DNA of 64,000 nt, from contig NZ_FYFA01000002.1 of the NCBI RefSeq assembly GCF_900188435.1, positions 124,001-188,000 on the forward strand, read 5' to 3'. The notes under the pieces are model-generated. The model was not told where the DNA came from. It worked only from the letters and a program-made list of their open reading frames with translations, and searched no databases. The number at the start of each line of letters is the position of its first letter. The stretch's first letter is position 1. This document shows positions 47,191 through 55,874 of this stretch, in pieces. The stretch comes from Marinobacter sp. es.048 (lineage in GTDB: Bacteria > Pseudomonadota > Gammaproteobacteria > Pseudomonadales > Oleiphilaceae). The position numbers and the translations under genes were made by a program.

Positions 47191-47628
47191 TCAGACTCCC
47201 AGAAGATGACGAATGACATACACAGTGACAAACCCCGCAGCCATAAAGCTAAGGGTGGCCGCCAGCGAGCGAAGCGAAAGCCGGGACAGACCGCAAACTC
47301 CGTGTCCGCTGGTGCAACCGGAGCCGTACCGCGTACCGACACCCACCAACAACCCGGCAATGATGAGTGCGGGATAGCCGGCCTCGATTTCAATGGGGGG
47401 AAGCTCGGTTGCCAGTATCCAGACGGCCGGTGCTCCGATCAGCCCGGCAAGGAAAGCCAGGCGCCAGGCAATATCACCCTTGGCCGGGGACAGAAGCCCA
47501 CCAAGGATTCCACTGATGCCCGCAATCCGCCCGTTGAGAAGCAGAAAGCTGGCGGCCGCAATGCCCACCAGAATGCCACCCGCCAGCGCAGACCAGGGGG
47601 TGAAGTTATTCCACGCAATTTCAATCAT
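47191..47628 (-). CDS. YeeE/YedE family sulfur transporter, first half
   Basis: A 145-residue protein with four predicted helices and the family motif GSGCTSGHGVCG (C105 and C112) near the C-terminus. It matches the N-terminal half of TsuA-type transporters. The pairing with the second half in adjacent genes is widespread (often named PmpA/PmpB in older annotation). The 5' region 47629-47800 on the minus strand holds a candidate leader with an intrinsic terminator. Confidence 0.88.
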   Translation of the reverse strand: MIEIAWNNFTPWSALAGGILVGIAAASFLLLNGRIAGISGILGGLLSPAKGDIAWRLAFLAGLIGAPAVWILATELPPIEIEAGYPALIIAGLLVGVGTRYGSGCTSGHGVCGLSRLSLRSLAATLSFMAAGFVTVYVIRHLLGV

Positions 47629-47692
47629 CTGATACTCCGAGTGTTAAAGCTGTCTATTTTGGAATAAGCATATATCTTGGGGCAATAATACC

Positions 47693-47820
47693 AAAAAAAA
47701 GCCCGGCAAAGGATGCCGGGCAGAGGCGTGCGAGTAGTATCCATGAAAGACTTCCAGACAAACCGGCATCAGCAGGGACGCCGGTATTGAGAAGTATTGA
47801 CCATATTTTGAACACTTCAA
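47693..47820 (-). ncRNA. Candidate small RNA or attenuating leader upstream of the YedE pair
   Basis: On the minus strand, -35 TTGAAG (47815-47820) and -10 AATACT (47793-47798) with a 16-bp spacer (a 17-bp alternative uses ATACTT) would start a transcript near 47785. Its first bases form a hairpin ACCGGC/GCCGGT (47762-47767 with 47780-47785). It ends in a textbook terminator: GCCCGGCA/TGCCGGGC (47701-47708 with 47714-47721) followed by eight U (47693-47700). No minus-strand gene precedes this terminator. It is either a ~93-nt small RNA or a 5' leader that attenuates the YedE operon starting 65 bp further on. Confidence 0.5.
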
Positions 47821-47975
47821 GCGAGAGTCACTTTCGTTTGAAAACATTTTTTCATATCGGATACGTCTTTATACTGCGCCCTGTCGCTGTGCGGCTTCCA
47901 GGCCGACTGAAATCCGGCCAAAGCTGTAATACAATAGGCTTCCGAAAGAAATATCCGTACCCCCGAGGTTGTAAC

Positions 47976-48389
47976 ATGTCTGACGAGAACGACAATAAGC
48001 CGGAGAATGATCCGCAACTGGCGGCAAAAATCAAGGGTTCTGCCCGCCAGATCTGGTTGGCGGGGCTCGGAGCCTACACAAAGGCCGAGGAGGACACCGG
48101 TCGCTTTTTCGATCGTCTTGTTCAGGAAGGTGAGCAGTTGGAGAACAAAACCCGGGGCGCGGTCGAAAAACAGATCAAGTCCGTGGAGGACCGTGTTGAA
48201 GGTGTTCGCGAGCGTGCCACCGGCACCTGGGACCGGCTTGAACACATGTTCGATGAGCGGGTATCCGGGGCTCTGAGACGCCTGGGGATCCACCGTCGGG
48301 AAGAGATCGAATCCCTCGAACGCCGGGTTGAAGCTCTTGAATCAGAACTTGCCTGCCTGCGCGATCGTGCCGGCGATGACGAAGAGTAA
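47976..48389 (+). CDS. Phasin-family PHA granule-associated protein
   Basis: A 137-residue protein beginning at ATG 47976; longer frames upstream lack a ribosome site and family similarity. Residues 10-60 (SARQIWLAGLGAYTKAEEDTG then FFDRLVQEGE) are the phasin PhaI/PhaF signature. The rest is a charged amphipathic helix ending in a short heptad-like region (EEIESLERRVEALESEL). Phasins coat polyhydroxyalkanoate granules and recruit regulators. It is convergent with a TetR-type regulator gene 12 bp away. No PHA synthase gene is in the window. Confidence 0.88.
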   Translation: MSDENDNKPENDPQLAAKIKGSARQIWLAGLGAYTKAEEDTGRFFDRLVQEGEQLENKTRGAVEKQIKSVEDRVEGVRERATGTWDRLEHMFDERVSGALRRLGIHRREEIESLERRVEALESELACLRDRAGDDEE

Positions 48390-48401
48390 TAGCTCCGCCG
48401 C

Positions 48402-49031
48402 TCAGAGGTAGTCCCGGCTCATGAGCCGGGCTTCTTCCCGGTCGTCGGGTGTCAGGTAAGGAATGACCAGGTGCATCATCTGGTAAACACCGCGGCCCGG
48501 ATCGACCGACTCCCTGTCTTCCAGGTGGGAAATAGTATCAAAAGCGCTCCAGTAACAGGCGGTTAGCGTCAACTGTTCACACAAAGATTCAAGTTCTTCC
48601 GGATTAATTGCCATGATGCCCTGGCGCCGGAAGCTTTCACAAATCGTTCGAAAGGCGACCATTTTCTTCTTCTGGATTCGCTTGAACCGCACCTGCAGCT
48701 GATCGTAGCGGGACAAAACGTTGACCAGGTCCTGATACAGAAACCGGTAGCGGGCCACGGTCTCGAACAGCAGGTGCAGGAAAAAACCCTGTTGGTCGAG
48801 GCTGATGTCGGCATCTTCTGGAACCGCGAGCAGATCTACCATATCGTGCTCGTACTGGTCGAAAAGCTCCTCGACAATGTCGCCCTTGCTCTTGAAGTGG
48901 TAGTAGAGGTTGCCCGGACTTATATCCATCTCATCGGAGATCAGTAACGTGGTGACATTGGGCTCACCGACGCTGTTAAACAGCGCCAGGCTAGTCTGCA
49001 GAATACGGTCGCGGGTTTTGATTTTTTTCAT
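48402..49031 (-). CDS. TetR-family regulator, PhaD-like
   Basis: A 209-residue TetR repressor. The helix-turn-helix lies at residues 20-50 (TTLLISDEMDISPGNLYYHF, then KSKGDIVEEL). The ligand domain (about 65-209) resembles PhaD of pseudomonads, which activates phaI/phaF expression in response to PHA-pathway intermediates. The adjacent phasin supports that reading. The actual target site was not identified. Confidence 0.82.
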   Translation of the reverse strand: MKKIKTRDRILQTSLALFNSVGEPNVTTLLISDEMDISPGNLYYHFKSKGDIVEELFDQYEHDMVDLLAVPEDADISLDQQGFFLHLLFETVARYRFLYQDLVNVLSRYDQLQVRFKRIQKKKMVAFRTICESFRRQGIMAINPEELESLCEQLTLTACYWSAFDTISHLEDRESVDPGRGVYQMMHLVIPYLTPDDREEARLMSRDYL

Positions 49032-49049
49032 GTCGCGCCGGGCCAGTCC

Positions 49050-49862
49050 CTAGAGTTCGAAGCTCGCCCAGACCGGACAATGGTCGGACGGCCGTTCCAT
49101 GGCGCGAATGTCGTAGGAAACGCCAGCCTGCCTGGCTTTCGGCAGCAGGCTGTCACTGGCCATGATCAGATCGATCCTCAGGCCTCGCCTTGGATCCCGC
49201 TCAAATCCTTTGCTGCGATAATCAAACCAGCTAAAAGTGTCCGCTTCCTCAGGGTGCAGGTGTCTGAACACATCGGTATAGCCCCGCGATTCAACCTGCC
49301 CCAGCCATTCCCGTTCTTCCGGAAGGAAAGAGCATTTGCCGGTCCGCAACCAGCGTTTGGCATTGTCTGCGCCGATACCAATGTCCTTGTCGGTTGGGGA
49401 GATGTTCATATCTCCCATGACCAGCACGTGGCCGCCGGCTTGCTTGAGCTCGTCCAGGTAGCGCATCAGGTCGGCGTAGAACTTTTCCTTGGCAGGGAAC
49501 TTCACGGGGTGGTCACGGCTTTCGCCCTGGGGAAAGTAACCGTTAATCACCGTCAGGTTTTCACCATTGACGGTGAAATGGCCGGTAATCAGTCTACGCT
49601 GGGAATCCTCGCCGTCCCAGGGATAGCCTTTGACAACCGCTTCCGGTTCTGCCTTTGACAGCAGGGCAACGCCGTAGTGGGTTTTCTGGCCGTGGAAATG
49701 CACGTGGTAGCCAAGCTCCCGGACCGCCTCGACCGGAAACTCATGGTCCTGAACCTTGGTTTCCTGAAGACCGATAACATCTGGCGCAAGGGCGTCGATA
49801 ACGGCCTCAAGCTGATGCAGGCGGGTGCGGATACTGTTGACGTTGAAAGAGACGAACATCAT
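49050..49862 (-). CDS. xthA: Exodeoxyribonuclease III / AP endonuclease
   Basis: A 270-residue endonuclease/exonuclease/phosphatase-fold protein, standard length for ExoIII. Motifs are [10 protein letters not shown] (Asn7-like), GLQETKV (catalytic Glu), [19 protein letters not shown] (Asp and Asn) and SDHCPV (final Asp-His). It cleaves AP sites and degrades 3' ends in base-excision repair. Start at ATG 49862 or the next codon. Cleanly separated from the upstream operon by the terminator at 49866-49897. Confidence 0.96.
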   Translation of the reverse strand: MMFVSFNVNSIRTRLHQLEAVIDALAPDVIGLQETKVQDHEFPVEAVRELGYHVHFHGQKTHYGVALLSKAEPEAVVKGYPWDGEDSQRRLITGHFTVNGENLTVINGYFPQGESRDHPVKFPAKEKFYADLMRYLDELKQAGGHVLVMGDMNISPTDKDIGIGADNAKRWLRTGKCSFLPEEREWLGQVESRGYTDVFRHLHPEEADTFSWFDYRSKGFERDPRRGLRIDLIMASDSLLPKARQAGVSYDIRAMERPSDHCPVWASFEL

Positions 49863-49865
49863 TGC

Positions 49866-49897
49866 AAAAAACTCTCCGGCGTTGATTCCCGCCGGAG
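49866..49897 (-). terminator. Intrinsic terminator of the lipid-modification operon
   Basis: On the minus strand CTCCGGCG (complement of 49890-49897) pairs with CGCCGGAG (complement of 49874-49881) across an eight-base loop and is followed by AGTTTTTT. It lies 50 bp past the last gene of the eight-gene operon and just before xthA. Confidence 0.88.
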
Positions 49898-49943
49898 TTT
49901 AACACACTGGCCCCAGAGATCTGCCTTGGCAGGGGCGACAGTT

Positions 49944-50684
49944 TCAGAGGGTCAGTTCACAATCCGGGCTGGTTTCCACGGCATAGCGGATATGGGCGGT
50001 GTAGTTTTCGTCCAGGTTTTTTCGGATATTGGTCAGCCCAAGATAATCGGAGAGTGCACCGGAATCGTCGTAACCCAATACGATGGGATCCACCAGGAAC
50101 CTGAGCACCACGCCGGTCGGGCGTATCTGTACCACGTGATCGGCATTCACCCGTTCATTCTCGACCTGTTCCATGACGAAGCCATAGTGCTCGCCCCGGG
50201 TCGGCCCAAGGAACCGGAATTCCACGGGGTCGCCGGCCACCACACTCTGCCAGTTCTGGCGGACAAAGTTATCGAACCCTGAGTCCACTACGGTGCTGGG
50301 CGGATAGGCCACCTGGAATCGCTCGGAGTCGCCCCTGGGCGTCTGCCAGTTAATAACCAGGGTCTCCGCCTTGGGGTATGTGATCTCCATTTTTTCATCG
50401 AACATCGGCTGCACGAAGTCTACGGTCGGGCGAAGCACTGTTGCATCATATGCCAACGCCTTGCGGGCGAACGACTCCTCTGCATCCGGTTTGAGATAGG
50501 CCACCTCATGCTGTTGGGGCCGGAAGACTCCATCCTCACAGGTGCCGTCAACGGCGTGGCGCTCCTCGTAGATCACCGTGCCATCACCGGTGGTCGCGGT
50601 ACCGGTAAACCGGAAATCCTGCGCAAGGGCCGGCAGGGCCGCAACCATCAAGGCAAGGGAAACTGTCACGGTCGCGTTTCTCAT
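49944..50684 (-). CDS. Exported protein of unknown function
   Basis: A 246-residue protein with a classic signal peptide (basic start, hydrophobic stretch VSLALMVAALPAL, cleavage near ALAQ). The mature part is about 220 residues of beta-type sequence, probably periplasmic, with two cysteines (C49 in GTCEDG and C242 in PDCELTL) that could form a disulfide. I do not recognise a family with certainty; it lacks the lipobox expected of DUF3833 proteins. Last gene of the operon, overlapping DUF2878 by 4 bp. Confidence 0.75.
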   Translation of the reverse strand: MRNATVTVSLALMVAALPALAQDFRFTGTATTGDGTVIYEERHAVDGTCEDGVFRPQQHEVAYLKPDAEESFARKALAYDATVLRPTVDFVQPMFDEKMEITYPKAETLVINWQTPRGDSERFQVAYPPSTVVDSGFDNFVRQNWQSVVAGDPVEFRFLGPTRGEHYGFVMEQVENERVNADHVVQIRPTGVVLRFLVDPIVLGYDDSGALSDYLGLTNIRKNLDENYTAHIRYAVETSPDCELTL

Positions 50685-51202
50685 CGCACCAGCTCCGGAT
50701 AAAGCGTTTTACGGGCGAACAAGAGCAAGGGGAAAACAACCAGCCACCCAAATGCCAGCGCCATCAGCGAGGGCATCAATTCGGGCAGCTCCACTGCGCC
50801 GAGCTGACTTGCAGACCAGTAGGCAAACGGCCCGGCGAAGGGCGCAAGCACGAACGGCAGCCAGGCCTTCTTGCTGATCCAGTCCAGAGAATGACTCAGG
50901 GTGGTCATGAAGATGGCCCACATAGCCACCAGCCAGGGTGGCGTCAACATCACCTGCCCGGAACCGTCATCCAGAATTCCGGTATGGAACCAGATGCCAT
51001 CCAGAACGGAGCCGACCACGGTTCCCAGGCCAATGAACTGAAGCTCCGTCATCCGGTTCTGGCTAACCAGCACAAAATGCAGGACCAGAAACACCACCAC
51101 GACGCCGGCACCGATCAGACCCGGATAAGACACACAGGCAAACCAGCCGGCCTGGAACAGGAGGAAGTTCAGTACGTTACGGGCAGTTTCTGAGGCGATC
51201 AT
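50681..51202 (-). CDS. DUF2878 membrane protein
   Basis: A 173-residue integral membrane protein with five or so hydrophobic helices. DUF2878 traits are NFLLFQAGWFACV at the start, GTVVGSVLDGIWFHTG in the middle and a final helix with LMALAFGWLVVFPLLLF. The family is an accessory of CFA-synthase/DUF1365 clusters. Function is not known. It is coupled by 4-bp overlaps to both neighbours. Confidence 0.86.
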   Translation of the reverse strand: MIASETARNVLNFLLFQAGWFACVSYPGLIGAGVVVVFLVLHFVLVSQNRMTELQFIGLGTVVGSVLDGIWFHTGILDDGSGQVMLTPPWLVAMWAIFMTTLSHSLDWISKKAWLPFVLAPFAGPFAYWSASQLGAVELPELMPSLMALAFGWLVVFPLLLFARKTLYPELVR

Positions 51203-52473
51203 ACGCTCAAGATGTTCTCGCGTTTGTTACCGGGCTTGGCGAAAACCAGCTGCGCCACGCCAATGGCGCGTTCGCTGAAGCCCGCCTCACAATAGGCAAA
51301 GTAAAAGTGCCAAAGCCGCCGGAACGCCTCGTCGTAACCCATGGACTGCAACGTCTCGCGCTGGGCCATGAAGCGGTCACACCAGTCTCGGAGCGTACGG
51401 GCGTAGTGAAAGCCGGTATCTTCGGCATGGGTCAGCACCAGTTTGCTTTCCTTGCGAACCGACTCCAGGATCGCTCCGAACGAGGGAATAAAGCTGCCAG
51501 GAAATATGAAGCGCTGAATGAAGTCCACGTTCTTCAGAGCCCTCTGGTAACGCTGTTCCGGCATGTTGATGGCCTGCACAAGCGCCAGGCCATCCGGCTT
51601 GAGCAGGGCGTTAATCTGGGAAAAGTAGCTGTCCAGGAATTGCGGGCCAACGGCTTCGATCATCTCGATGGAGACCAGTTTGTCGAACTGGCCTTCAAGA
51701 TCACGGTAATCGTCGAACAGGAGGGTGATACGGCCTTCCAGGCCCTCTTTCTGAACCCGCGCTTTCGCCAACTCCAGCTGTTCCCTGGAAATGGTCGTGG
51801 TGGTCACGTGGCAGCCATAGTGCTTGGCAGCGTGGATCGCAAAACCGCCCCAGCCGGTGCCGATTTCAATCACCTTGTCTCCCGGCTGGAGATCCAGTTT
51901 CCGGCAAATGGTGTCCAGCTTGTGAACTGCGGCCTCTTCGAGCGTGGATTCGGCGCTCGCGTAGATGGCCGAGGAATACATCATGGTCGGGTCGAGGAAG
52001 GTCTCGAACAGGTCATTGCCCAGGTCGTAATGAGCGCTGATGTTCTTCCGCGAGCCTTCCTTTGTGTTCCGGTTCAGCCAGTGAAGGCCTTTCAGGGCGG
52101 GCTTGGTAACCCAGCTGAATCGGTCTTCAAACTCGTTCATGCGATCGACGTTGCGGGTGAAGAACCGGAGCAGGGCAACCAGATCGGGCGTAGACCAGTC
52201 ACCTGCCACATAAGCCTCGGCTGCGCCGACACTACCGCCGGTCAACAGGTCCCGCCAGGTGGAGTGATCGTGGACAATCAGTTCGGCAGGCGGGTATTGG
52301 CTATTGCCGTCTCCGAATACGAGGTCGTCAAATCCGGATTCTCTTACCGTCAGTTGGCCTTCGCCCAGTAACCGGAGTTGCTGAATCACCAGGGTTCTCG
52401 CAAACCGGCTGAGAGCCGGCAGGCTGCCCGAGCCGGATGTGGTGTTTTCAACCGAAGTATTCAGGTTCTCCAT
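51199..52473 (-). CDS. Cyclopropane-fatty-acyl-phospholipid synthase-type methyltransferase
   Basis: A 424-residue SAM-dependent lipid methyltransferase. Family motifs are HYDLGNDLFETFLDPTMMYS (about 148-167), the SAM loop VIEIGTGWGG (201-210) and VSIEMIEAVG. Such enzymes add a methylene or methyl group across double bonds of phospholipid acyl chains at the membrane surface. Being in an operon with DUF1365 and an FAD oxidoreductase, it may be a UfaM-like or alternative methylase rather than the housekeeping Cfa. It overlaps DUF1365 by 13 bp and DUF2878 by 4 bp. Confidence 0.9.
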   Translation of the reverse strand: MENLNTSVENTTSGSGSLPALSRFARTLVIQQLRLLGEGQLTVRESGFDDLVFGDGNSQYPPAELIVHDHSTWRDLLTGGSVGAAEAYVAGDWSTPDLVALLRFFTRNVDRMNEFEDRFSWVTKPALKGLHWLNRNTKEGSRKNISAHYDLGNDLFETFLDPTMMYSSAIYASAESTLEEAAVHKLDTICRKLDLQPGDKVIEIGTGWGGFAIHAAKHYGCHVTTTTISREQLELAKARVQKEGLEGRITLLFDDYRDLEGQFDKLVSIEMIEAVGPQFLDSYFSQINALLKPDGLALVQAINMPEQRYQRALKNVDFIQRFIFPGSFIPSFGAILESVRKESKLVLTHAEDTGFHYARTLRDWCDRFMAQRETLQSMGYDEAFRRLWHFYFAYCEAGFSERAIGVAQLVFAKPGNKRENILSV

Positions 52474-53351
52474 GAGCTTACCCTTCCACGAATCTTGTCA
52501 TTGGTCTCAGAGCTGGTGACGTCCAGCCCGGAATCATCGTGCCCACGGCGGTAGGCGGTATCGTCTTCGGGCAGCTTGTCGGGGTGGGTGTAGAACGGTG
52601 CCCCCTTGAGCTTGAGGCGGAGAGCGTGCCAGTAAATACCTGCCACAACCTTGAACGCCTCAAGCGGAAACTTTCGAAGACTTCTATGCACATCTTTACG
52701 AGTGAGAGGGGTACGTTGGACTACCAGAGTGGCATCAAAATGCTTGCGGCCCTCTTCCAGAACATTCATGTGAATTCTGAGCTCCGGGCCACGGAAACTG
52801 AACGTCCACTCGTAATGCTGGTCCATGCCATTGAACGGCGACACATGAAAACGCTTGCTGAAGCCAAACTGCTCGGTGCGCCAACCGGCCTGGTTGGGCT
52901 CAGCTCCCGTGGTTTCCAGGCAGTAGGCATGGCGATCGTGCCAGGGCGTGTTGGTAATCTGGGCGACGATAACTTTGGGAACCACGCCATCAGCGGGGCA
53001 TTCCCCGGATTGGTAGCAGAAATAGAAACTGACCGGGTTGAACACATAGCCGAAGTAGCGGGGGTGGGTGATCAGTTCCACTTCACCGTCCGGGCGCCAG
53101 CCGGTGGCTTCTTCTACGCGATCGCGAACAGCAACCGACAGGTCATCAGTGTCCGGGCGAAAATAATCACTGCGCTTCAGGGAGATCCAGTTGAACCGCT
53201 CCAGGGAGAAAAGCGGACTGACTCCGGCAACCTGACCCCACTCATCGGTGTCCAGGGCCAGCATGCCGGTGCTGTAGCTGAATTCATGTTGGACCGGGTA
53301 CTTCCGTCTGTGCCGGACAGTACCCTCCAGCCACTGGCTGTTCATAGTCAA
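52461..53351 (-). CDS. DUF1365 protein
   Basis: A 296-residue cytosolic/peripheral protein of the DUF1365 family: EGTVRHRRKYPVQHEFSY at the N-terminus, LITHPRYFGYVFNPVSFYFC in the centre and FHVSPFNGMDQHYEW later. The family is a constant partner of the FAD-dependent oxidoreductase and CFA-type methyltransferase next to it. The biochemical role is unknown. It overlaps the preceding gene by 4 bp. Confidence 0.9.
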   Translation of the reverse strand: MTMNSQWLEGTVRHRRKYPVQHEFSYSTGMLALDTDEWGQVAGVSPLFSLERFNWISLKRSDYFRPDTDDLSVAVRDRVEEATGWRPDGEVELITHPRYFGYVFNPVSFYFCYQSGECPADGVVPKVIVAQITNTPWHDRHAYCLETTGAEPNQAGWRTEQFGFSKRFHVSPFNGMDQHYEWTFSFRGPELRIHMNVLEEGRKHFDATLVVQRTPLTRKDVHRSLRKFPLEAFKVVAGIYWHALRLKLKGAPFYTHPDKLPEDDTAYRRGHDDSGLDVTSSETNDKIRGRVSSWRT

Positions 53352-54613
53352 AGCTCCACCCCGAAGGCCCGGGTGACCCGCAGCGCACTGCGAACGCCGT
53401 CTTCGTGGAACCCGTTGAACCAGTAGGCACCGCAGTAATGGGTGCGATTCTGGTCACCGATCTCATCGTAGCGTTCCTGGGCGGCCACCGCGTCCAGGGT
53501 GAACACAGGGTGAGCGTACTCGAAGCGTTTGATAACTTTTTCGGGGTTGATATCCCGGCTTCGGTTGAGGGTCACACAGAAGGTTTCCGGTGCATCGTGG
53601 AAATTCTGCAAAATGTTCATATTGTAGGTAACGGAGACAGGTTCCGTGCTGTGGGTCGGAATAAAGTAGTTCCAGGCAGCCCAGGCGCGGCGGTTATCCG
53701 GCAACACGCTGCTGTCGGTGTGGAGCACCACATCGTTGTTCTGATAGGCCATCGCACCCAGGATATCCCGCTCCTTGTCTGTCGGGTCTGCCAGCATGGC
53801 AAGCGCCTGATCGCTGTGGCACGCAAAAATCACCTGATCGAACTGATGATCGTGGCCCTTTACCGAGACGGTCACGCCATTTTCATCCCTGACCACCCTG
53901 TCGACAGGGCTGTTCAGGTGCGTAGCATCGCCCAGGCGTTCCATCATCTTTTTTACGTACTGGGCGGAACCACCGGATATCACTCGCCAGGTGGGGCGGT
54001 CATCCACGGACAGCATGCCGTGATTGTTAAAAAACTGCAGGAAGAATCGGATTGGAAACTGTTCCAGAATGATCTCCGGCGCTGACCAGATGGCCGCACC
54101 CATGGGAACGACATAGTAATTCCTGAAATAACGGGAATAACCATTCCTGTTCAGATATTCGCCAAGGGTCTCATCATTGTTAATGTTACCCGCCTCCAGG
54201 TCTGCCCGGGTTTCCTTGTTGAAGCGCAGAATCTCCCGCACCATTTTCAGGAACGGCAGATTCAGCAGGTTCCGGCGCTGGGCGAAGAGGGTGTTCAGGC
54301 TGGTGCCGTTGTATTGCAGGCCAGTGTTGCTGCAATCCACGCTGAAGCTCATGTCGCTGACTTCCGAGGGCACACCAAGCCGCTCCATCAACTTGATGAA
54401 ATTGGGGTAGGTCCAGTCGTTGAATACGATAAACCCCGTGTTTACCGGCCAGGTTTGGCCACCGGCTTCGACCGGCTCGGTATTGGTGTGACCGCCGGCA
54501 TAGTCGCCTGCCTCAAAAACCTGAACCTCGTGTTTCTCGGCCAAAAGCCAAGCAGCCGTGAGGCCAGAAACGCCGGCCCCAATGACAGCAATCCGCTGAC
54601 GCTCACTACTCAT
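53348..54613 (-). CDS. FAD-dependent oxidoreductase (amine-oxidase/desaturase-like)
   Basis: A 421-residue flavoprotein with the N-terminal dinucleotide motif IAVIGAGVSGLTAAWLL (residues 8-24), VFEAGDYAGGHTNTE after it, and GFIVFNDWTYPNF in the substrate half. Proteins of this family sit beside DUF1365 and CFA-type methylases in many proteobacteria. In Rhodobacter they belong to the ChrR-sigmaE stress regulon and furan-fatty-acid pathway (UfaD-like role suggested). It overlaps the SDR gene by 4 bp. Confidence 0.88.
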   Translation of the reverse strand: MSSERQRIAVIGAGVSGLTAAWLLAEKHEVQVFEAGDYAGGHTNTEPVEAGGQTWPVNTGFIVFNDWTYPNFIKLMERLGVPSEVSDMSFSVDCSNTGLQYNGTSLNTLFAQRRNLLNLPFLKMVREILRFNKETRADLEAGNINNDETLGEYLNRNGYSRYFRNYYVVPMGAAIWSAPEIILEQFPIRFFLQFFNNHGMLSVDDRPTWRVISGGSAQYVKKMMERLGDATHLNSPVDRVVRDENGVTVSVKGHDHQFDQVIFACHSDQALAMLADPTDKERDILGAMAYQNNDVVLHTDSSVLPDNRRAWAAWNYFIPTHSTEPVSVTYNMNILQNFHDAPETFCVTLNRSRDINPEKVIKRFEYAHPVFTLDAVAAQERYDEIGDQNRTHYCGAYWFNGFHEDGVRSALRVTRAFGVEL

Positions 54614-55410
54614 CCATTGTTTTCCTGTTCGGTGTTGCTTTTACGGGCCAAGGAGGCCGATATACGGTCGATCAAAGGCCGAGGAAGGGCGCCCAGCGCT
54701 TTCAACATCCAGGTAAAACGCTTGGGGAAGGCTATTTCGTTCTTACCACGCGCCAGGCCACTGACAATTCGTTCCGCCGCATCCTCGGCCGAGACCAGAA
54801 AGGGCATGGGGAAATCGTTGCGGTCGGTCAGTGGGGTCTTCACAAACCCGGGTGAAACCACCACAACGTCGATGCCTTCGGCGGCAAGGTCTGCCCTGAG
54901 GGCATGGGCAAAGTAGGTCAGGGCAGCTTTGGAAGCGCCGTAACCTTCTGCCCTACCAAAGGGAAACCACCAGGCCGACGAACTGACAATCACCAGAGTG
55001 GCCGGCTGGCCCTTTGCCCGACTGCGCCGGAGCGCGGGCAGGGCAATATCCAGGCATCTAGCGGTTCCAATCACGTTGGTGTAAATGTTTTTTTCGATCA
55101 CATCACTGCTGTAATGGGCAATATCGAGATATTCACAGGTGCCAGCGTTGAGAATAACCATGTTCAGGTCGCCATTATTCTCCAGCGTCCCGGCGATGGT
55201 CTGAAGATCTTCCTTGCTGGTGGCGTCTGCGGCGGCGGGGATGATCCGCTCGGGCGCCACGGACGCAAGCTCCTCGAGCACTCCCTGGCGTCGACCAGTG
55301 ATAACAAGCCGGTGACCACCGCGTGCAAGTGCGCGGGTTACGGATTCGCCAATACCTGAGCTGGCTCCGGTAATCCAGATGTTCGAGGTTTCCTGAAGTC
55401 GATCACTCAT
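54610..55410 (-). CDS. Short-chain dehydrogenase/reductase
   Basis: A 266-residue SDR starting at ATG 55410 (MSDRLQETSNIW); the frame opens further up at 55614, inside the NTF2-like gene. The NAD(P) motif is TGASSGIG (14-21), with SSSAWW and EGYGASKAAL providing the catalytic Ser and Tyr-x3-Lys. C-terminal residues LPRPLIDRISASLARK could associate with the membrane. Substrate unknown; a lipid substrate is suggested by the operon. Overlaps both neighbours by 4 bp. Confidence 0.9.
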   Translation of the reverse strand: MSDRLQETSNIWITGASSGIGESVTRALARGGHRLVITGRRQGVLEELASVAPERIIPAAADATSKEDLQTIAGTLENNGDLNMVILNAGTCEYLDIAHYSSDVIEKNIYTNVIGTARCLDIALPALRRSRAKGQPATLVIVSSSAWWFPFGRAEGYGASKAALTYFAHALRADLAAEGIDVVVVSPGFVKTPLTDRNDFPMPFLVSAEDAAERIVSGLARGKNEIAFPKRFTWMLKALGALPRPLIDRISASLARKSNTEQENNG

Positions 55411-55874
55411 CCTGCCTGATCCTTGATCCAGCGAATCAACCTGCCAACCACCGGCAGGTTTTCGTAGAGCATTTCCCCTGCATCGAAGTAATCGCGGTGG
55501 TAGCAGACCATGCCATCGCGGATCTCCAGGTGGCTGATGCCTTGAACGTGAACTTCTTGGCCTTTGCGAATGCGCTTGTGACGCAAATGCATGACCCAGG
55601 GCACTGCAGCACACTCCCCTTGAACAACTGCTTCACCGAATTCGAAGTGACAGGAGATTACGTTGGCATAGGCCCCGGCAAAATAATGAGTCAGTTGGTC
55701 AAGCCCATTTACCGTGCTAAGGGGATCCTGGAATCGGATATCCTCGCTGTAGACCCGGGAGAGCTTGTTCAGATTACCCTTGTCCAGTTCGTTGAACAGG
55801 GCCCTGAAACTGTCGAGAGTTGCCGGCACCGCCGAGTTACGCGTACCTACTTCTATCTTAGAGGCGGTTGTCAT
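55407..55874 (-). CDS. NTF2-like (SnoaL-type) protein
   Basis: A 155-residue cone-fold protein: LDSFRALFNELDKGNLNKL, YSEDIRFQDPLSTVNGLDQL and VHVQGISHLEIRDGMVCYH-type strands. SnoaL-like proteins are cyclases, isomerases or just ligand binders; the catalytic role cannot be inferred. It is a regular partner of SDR/FAD/DUF1365/CFA clusters. It overlaps the desaturase gene by 4 bp. Confidence 0.87.
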   Translation of the reverse strand: MTTASKIEVGTRNSAVPATLDSFRALFNELDKGNLNKLSRVYSEDIRFQDPLSTVNGLDQLTHYFAGAYANVISCHFEFGEAVVQGECAAVPWVMHLRHKRIRKGQEVHVQGISHLEIRDGMVCYHRDYFDAGEMLYENLPVVGRLIRWIKDQAG

